DNA from: Phycisphaerales bacterium UBA1910
GTDB lineage: Bacteria; Planctomycetota; Phycisphaerae; Phycisphaerales; UBA1924
NCBI GenBank assembly: GCA_002337545.1
Contig: DDGE01000027.1
Span: 95,764 to 104,061, forward strand
Length of the DNA stretch: 8,298 nucleotides
Direction: 5' to 3'
This document shows positions 5,249-8,298 of this stretch, in pieces (the stretch's first letter is position 1; each line of letters opens with the position of its first letter). The notes below the pieces were generated by a model. That model was not told where the DNA came from. It saw nothing but the letters and a program-made list of their open reading frames with translations, and did no database searches. The translations under genes and the position numbers were made by a program.

Positions 5249-7639
5249 ATGAAGTTTACGAAAACGACTGGGGTTGCGCTCACCTTCGGCCTGTGGATGA
5301 GCGGCTTGTCCTTCGCGGACGAGGCGAGCGTTCGAGCGCACCTGGCAAGCAATGAGTCAACCGCGTACCTGCAACAGGAAGATTCCCGCATCGAACTGAC
5401 TGAATCGCCGAAAGGCATCCCGTCGGACGCGTTGGTTTTTCAGAAGTTCATCGGTGATCTCCCGCTTCACGGCGCAAAGATCATCGTGATCGAGGATGCC
5501 GATGGAACGGTCTCAAGAATCTATGACGAATCCTCGGAAGAACTGACGCTGCGCCGCGGCCCAGTGAACATCACACAGGGCGGAGCCGTTGTCCTGGCCG
5601 AGACGATCGTGCCCAGCGCGATCGACTCTGTTGCCAAGCAGGTGCTGTTCCGGATCGGCAATGAAGCCGTCTTGGCATGGGAGGTCACCTCATCGCTTCC
5701 CGATTTCGACATGCCTGCCAGCCCGACGCACTTCGAGATGGTCATCGATGCACAGACCGGCGAAGTGCTGTCCATGCGGCAGATCGACACCAAGACCTAC
5801 GCCCCGGGTTCCCCCGAGACCGACGACGGGGTCTTCCCTCGAATCGTTATCAACAACTCGATCGGTGCCCAGGGCTCAAGAGATTACGCCGCACCGTTTG
5901 ATGCTGTCATCCGGGTGGGTGGGTGCACCGGCACGCTGATCGCTCCCAATGTCGTCCTCAGCGCCCGACACTGTGGTATCGGTGCCGGCACGACTGTCTT
6001 TTTCGGCGACAACTCGAACAGCCCGACCTTCACCGTCACGGTTCAGTCTTCGATACTGCCCGCCGGCAGTGGCTCACTCCTGGACGGCGGCGATGTGTCC
6101 ATCCATGTGCTGAACTCATCGGTTCCGGCTAATATCGCCGAGCCTGTGCGGCTGATCGACGAGACGAATGATCTGGAGGGCATGATCGCCGCGACGCTTG
6201 GCTACGGGTACAACGGCCTGGGCAGCTCGGGTCACGGGTTCTCGTCTGATGGTTTCCGTTGGGGTGGCGAGAACATCATCGATGCATACGGCAGCCCGGC
6301 GAGCTCTAGCGGGACCAATATCATCTCGACCGACTTCGACAACGGTACTGGTGGCGCGAACACGATCCCGAGCAGCAGCTCGGATCCGCTGGTGTTCGAA
6401 GCGACCACGGCGCCGGGGGATAGCGGTGGTCCGGTCATGGTTCAGTTCGGTGGGGAGTGGGTGATTGCGGGTGTGCTCTCGGGTGGTACGACGAGCACGA
6501 GTGTGTACGGCGATATCTCATGGTGGACCGGCACGGCGATTTACCGCGATGACATCGAATCGGTTGGTGGCGACTTTGTCACCGGTCTTGAGATCCTCTT
6601 TCCGAGTGGGTTGCCCGATCTCGTTTCCTCGGATGGGGGAGAGACGCTGAGCGTGGAGATTGTTCCCTCGGATGTGGATCCGGTTGTGCCGGGCAGTGGG
6701 ACTTTCCATGTCGACACGGGGTCGGGGTTCCAGCAGTTCCCGCTTGCGATGAACTCGGCGACGAGTTTCTCTGCAACCTTCCCGGCGCCAGGCGATTGCC
6801 CGACGAATGTGGAATACTTTATCTCGTTTGATCTTCAGTCCGGTACGACAGTGACTGCGCCTTCTGGTGCTGTGAGTTCTTACAGCGTGCTTGCCGCGGA
6901 TTTGGTGGACTTTGATGATCTGTATGACTTCGAGACGCCTGTCGGTTTCTCGGCTGGTGCGCCTGGTGATAATGCCACGACCGGTGTTTGGGTCCGGGTG
7001 AATCCGAATGGAACGGCGGCGCAGCCGGAGAATGATTACTCCGCCAGCGGCACCATGGCTTGGGTTACTGGGCAGGGGAGCCCGGGCGGTGGGCTCGGCG
7101 ACAATGATGTCGATGGCGGTACGACATCGCTGGTGAGTCAGCAGATTGATCTCAGCTCGACCGAATCTGCGACGATTTCGTACGCGAGGTGGTACTCCAA
7201 CAGCACCGGCGCTTCGCCGAACGCGGATGTCTTTACGGTGCTCGTTTCAGATGACGATGGTCAGAACTACGAGGTTGTCGAGACGGTCGGGCCGAGTGGT
7301 GCCGGGACATCCGGCGGGTGGATCGAGACGAGCTTTAATGTGTCTGACTTTGTCGATCTGACCTCGACTGTTCGCGTCAAGTTTGTTGCGAGCGATCTCG
7401 GCGATGGTTCGATCGTGGAGGCGGGCATCGATGATGTGCGTGTCCTGGGTGTTTCGTGTATGGACAACTCGTGTCCCGCTGATCTGAGCGGCGATGGCGT
7501 CCTCGATTTCTTCGATGTGTCCGCGTTCCTGAATGCGTACAACGCGCAGGACCCCGTTGCGGACTTTACGGGTGACGGCGTCTTGGACTTCTTTGATGTC
7601 AGCGCGTTCCTGAATGCGTATAACGCGGGATGCCCGTGA
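5249..7639 (+). CDS. Secreted trypsin-like serine protease with thermolysin-type propeptide and C-terminal GC-type dockerin
   Basis: The 796-residue protein starts with a signal peptide (cleavage expected after SFA, residue 23). Residues about 58-95 (FQKFIGDLPLHGAKIIV) resemble the FTP propeptide module, and about 105-180, ending VIDAQTGEVLSMRQ, resemble PepSY; both are usual in thermolysin-like metalloproteases. A chymotrypsin-fold domain follows (about 197-440): His241 in SARHC, with Cys226-Cys242 likely paired, Asp282 in GGDVSIHV and Ser392 in GDSGGP, a complete triad. Residues about 455-550 look like a beta-sandwich linker. About 553-735 is a jelly-roll/MAM-like region (DFETP, GDNATTG, NDVDGGTTSL, GIDDVRV). 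The tail (742-796) carries two calcium-loop repeats, D745-x-S-x-D-G and D772-x-T-x-D-G, and ends Gly-Cys-Pro, so the enzyme is probably displayed or anchored outside the cell. Proteolysis of environmental protein is the likely role. It is monocistronic, and its 3' end overlaps an antisense gene. Confidence 0.92.
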   Translation: MKFTKTTGVALTFGLWMSGLSFADEASVRAHLASNESTAYLQQEDSRIELTESPKGIPSDALVFQKFIGDLPLHGAKIIVIEDADGTVSRIYDESSEELTLRRGPVNITQGGAVVLAETIVPSAIDSVAKQVLFRIGNEAVLAWEVTSSLPDFDMPASPTHFEMVIDAQTGEVLSMRQIDTKTYAPGSPETDDGVFPRIVINNSIGAQGSRDYAAPFDAVIRVGGCTGTLIAPNVVLSARHCGIGAGTTVFFGDNSNSPTFTVTVQSSILPAGSGSLLDGGDVSIHVLNSSVPANIAEPVRLIDETNDLEGMIAATLGYGYNGLGSSGHGFSSDGFRWGGENIIDAYGSPASSSGTNIISTDFDNGTGGANTIPSSSSDPLVFEATTAPGDSGGPVMVQFGGEWVIAGVLSGGTTSTSVYGDISWWTGTAIYRDDIESVGGDFVTGLEILFPSGLPDLVSSDGGETLSVEIVPSDVDPVVPGSGTFHVDTGSGFQQFPLAMNSATSFSATFPAPGDCPTNVEYFISFDLQSGTTVTAPSGAVSSYSVLAADLVDFDDLYDFETPVGFSAGAPGDNATTGVWVRVNPNGTAAQPENDYSASGTMAWVTGQGSPGGGLGDNDVDGGTTSLVSQQIDLSSTESATISYARWYSNSTGASPNADVFTVLVSDDDGQNYEVVETVGPSGAGTSGGWIETSFNVSDFVDLTSTVRVKFVASDLGDGSIVEAGIDDVRVLGVSCMDNSCPADLSGDGVLDFFDVSAFLNAYNAQDPVADFTGDGVLDFFDVSAFLNAYNAGCP

Positions 7640-8280
7640 TGGCCTGATGCGGGGGATTGGTCCTCTGCGTTGAGGTTGACAGAATTGGTGACGCCGGTCG
7701 TGTTGTGCGGCTGGCGTTGCTGTTTTTTGTTCTTCGCCGGTTTCTTGGCGGCGGGTTTCGTGAGGGGATCGCGCGGTGCTTTGCATTCTTTGAGGATGGT
7801 GTTGATTGTCTTTCTTCGAGTTTCGAGGAGGCGGGCGTTTGTTGCGTGGTGGCGGGTGGCGGCGCTGAGGGCTCTGCGGTGCGCTTCGGGGTTGGTGGCG
7901 TGTTGTGGGCGCGGATCGGTGGTGCAGGTGCGGTTCTGCTCGGCGAGTTCGGCGGCTTCGTTGAGGAGATCACTCGCGGCGGCGAGGGCCTGGGTGTGGA
8001 GTTGGTCGTGGATGGATTCGCGTCGAGAGTCGTTGATGGCGGCGGTGTCTGCGCGGGCTTGCTTGAACTCGTCTGAGTCGGTGATGGCGCGGAGCTGGGC
8101 GAGGGTGAGGTTGTGGAGTTGGCAGATCCTTGAGGGGGTGAGGTGGGGATCGAGGAGGTCGTCGAGGAGGATCGAGAAGCGATCAGCCAACAGGGATCGG
8201 GCATCAGGGTGGCTGTTGGGTGGTGGTGTGGTTGGCGGTTGGGGGGCCCCCTCTCCGCCAGAGGCGGACTGCGCGGACAC
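7267..8280 (-). CDS. Hypothetical protein with helix-rich, possibly DNA-binding N-terminal half; 3' end antisense to the protease gene
   Basis: I do not recognise a named family. From the GTG at 8280 the frame gives 337 residues. It stays open to the window edge, so the start may lie further out or downstream near residue 30. Residues 1-28 are Pro/Ser-rich. About 29-115 is predicted helical, including LTPSRICQLHNLTLAQLRAITDSDEF, which reads like a helix-turn-helix (perhaps terminase-small-subunit or regulator-like), then a long Ala/Leu helix. An alternating His/Arg helix spans about 133-166 and a Lys-rich stretch 175-190. Codons up to about residue 210 end overwhelmingly in C (CTC, GCC, ACC, AAC), strong evidence of real coding. 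From residue 214 on, the frame is antisense to the protease jelly-roll and dockerin region, and the sequence becomes repetitive and Ser/Thr-rich. That tail is either a genuine overlap or read-through after loss of an original stop. Confidence 0.55.
   Translation of the reverse strand: MSAQSASGGEGAPQPPTTPPPNSHPDARSLLADRFSILLDDLLDPHLTPSRICQLHNLTLAQLRAITDSDEFKQARADTAAINDSRRESIHDQLHTQALAAASDLLNEAAELAEQNRTCTTDPRPQHATNPEAHRRALSAATRHHATNARLLETRRKTINTILKECKAPRDPLTKPAAKKPAKNKKQQRQPHNTTGVTNSVNLNAEDQSPASGHHGHPALYAFRNALTSKKSKTPSPVKSATGSCALYAFRNADTSKKSRTPSPLRSAGHELSIHETPRTRTSSMPASTIEPSPRSLATNLTRTVEVRSTKSDTLKLVSIHPPDVPAPLGPTVSTTS
7478..7627 (+). repeat. Two tandem dockerin (EF-hand-like) repeat units
   Basis: Unit 1 is 7478-7546 and unit 2 is 7559-7627. 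Each is 23 codons and they share the identical 19-residue core GDGVLDFFDVSAFLNAYNA. Over that core the DNA differs at 8 codons, all synonymous. The longest exact DNA match is 18 bp (7522-7539 and 7603-7620). Each unit supplies one calcium-type loop, D-x-S/T-x-D-G-x-x-D-x-x-D. Confidence 0.93.
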
Positions 8281-8298
8281 CTCCCCCGTCAGGACGGG
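8254..8298. repeat. Two small inverted repeats at the window edge
   Basis: tccgcc/ggcgga (8254-8259 with 8263-8268, loop aga) is followed 16 nt later by cccgtc/gacggg (8285-8290 with 8293-8298, loop ag). The second runs into the window end, and its left arm is preceded by cacctcc, so a longer palindrome may continue beyond. They lie at or just before the proposed start of the minus-strand gene and could be REP-like elements or a regulatory site. Confidence 0.55.

Noticed and set aside
5024..5341. 105-residue minus-strand frame in the gap before the protease
   Set aside because: It overlaps the protease signal peptide codons, is compositionally unlike the other proteins and has no ribosome-binding site.
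7657..8076. 139-residue Gly/Val-rich plus-strand frame
   Set aside because: It is the complement of the C-rich minus-strand gene; low complexity, no start signal and no motif.
7599..8204. 201-residue minus-strand frame rich in Pro, Ser and Thr
   Set aside because: It is offset from the C-ending-codon frame of the 8280-start gene, and its composition is what that frame gives when shifted; no domain is visible.
1..8298. CRISPR arrays, tRNAs, rRNAs, transposases or insertion-sequence ends
   Set aside because: No regularly spaced repeats, cloverleaf, conserved rRNA blocks or transposase motifs were seen.

Overview
This window looks like chromosomal DNA from a marine-type planctomycete, most likely class Phycisphaerae. 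The strongest clue is the secreted protease at 5249-7639. It ends in two copies of an EF-hand-like dockerin repeat containing GDGVLDFFDVSAFLNAYNA and then Gly-Cys-Pro, a tail I associate with Phycisphaerae exported proteins. Moderate-to-high GC, few clear Shine-Dalgarno sites and many membrane or secreted proteins agree. The taxonomic call is an inference from protein style.

Layout. (1) 1-784, plus strand: the 3' end of an asparagine-synthase-type amidotransferase gene, overlapping by 7 nt a small DUF1294 membrane protein gene. (2) 785-3895, minus strand: four genes reading leftward, in transcription order a CsbD-family stress protein, an MTA/SAH nucleosidase, a secreted TPR plus alpha/beta-hydrolase esterase and a PilZ (cyclic-di-GMP receptor) protein. 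Gaps are short (about 22 to 122 nt), so they may be one transcription unit, although the functions do not form an obvious pathway. The PilZ and DUF1294 genes are convergent with no base between their stop codons. (3) 3896-4120: a divergent intergenic region that must hold promoters for both directions; the GC skew of the plus strand changes sign about here. (4) 4121-4930, plus strand: a membrane protein of unknown function with an HELAH motif beside a membrane segment and a cysteine-rich C-terminal region. (5) 4931-5248: a 318-nt gap with candidate terminator hairpins and the protease leader. (6) 5249-7639, plus strand: a large secreted trypsin-like protease with a thermolysin-style propeptide, a jelly-roll-like accessory region and the dockerin tail. 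(7) 7267-8280, minus strand: an unrecognised, probably genuine gene with a helix-rich N-terminal half; its frame runs on for 373 nt antisense to the protease gene before stopping.

I see no CRISPR array, tRNA, rRNA, transposase or phage module, and no clear defence system. The points most worth checking are the FTP/PepSY-type propeptide on a serine protease, the long antisense overlap at its 3' end, the HELAH membrane protein, a PilZ domain with its two ligand motifs unusually far apart, a possible frameshift at an A8 tract near the PilZ start, a perfect hairpin at the nucleosidase start, and the plant-like character of that nucleosidase.
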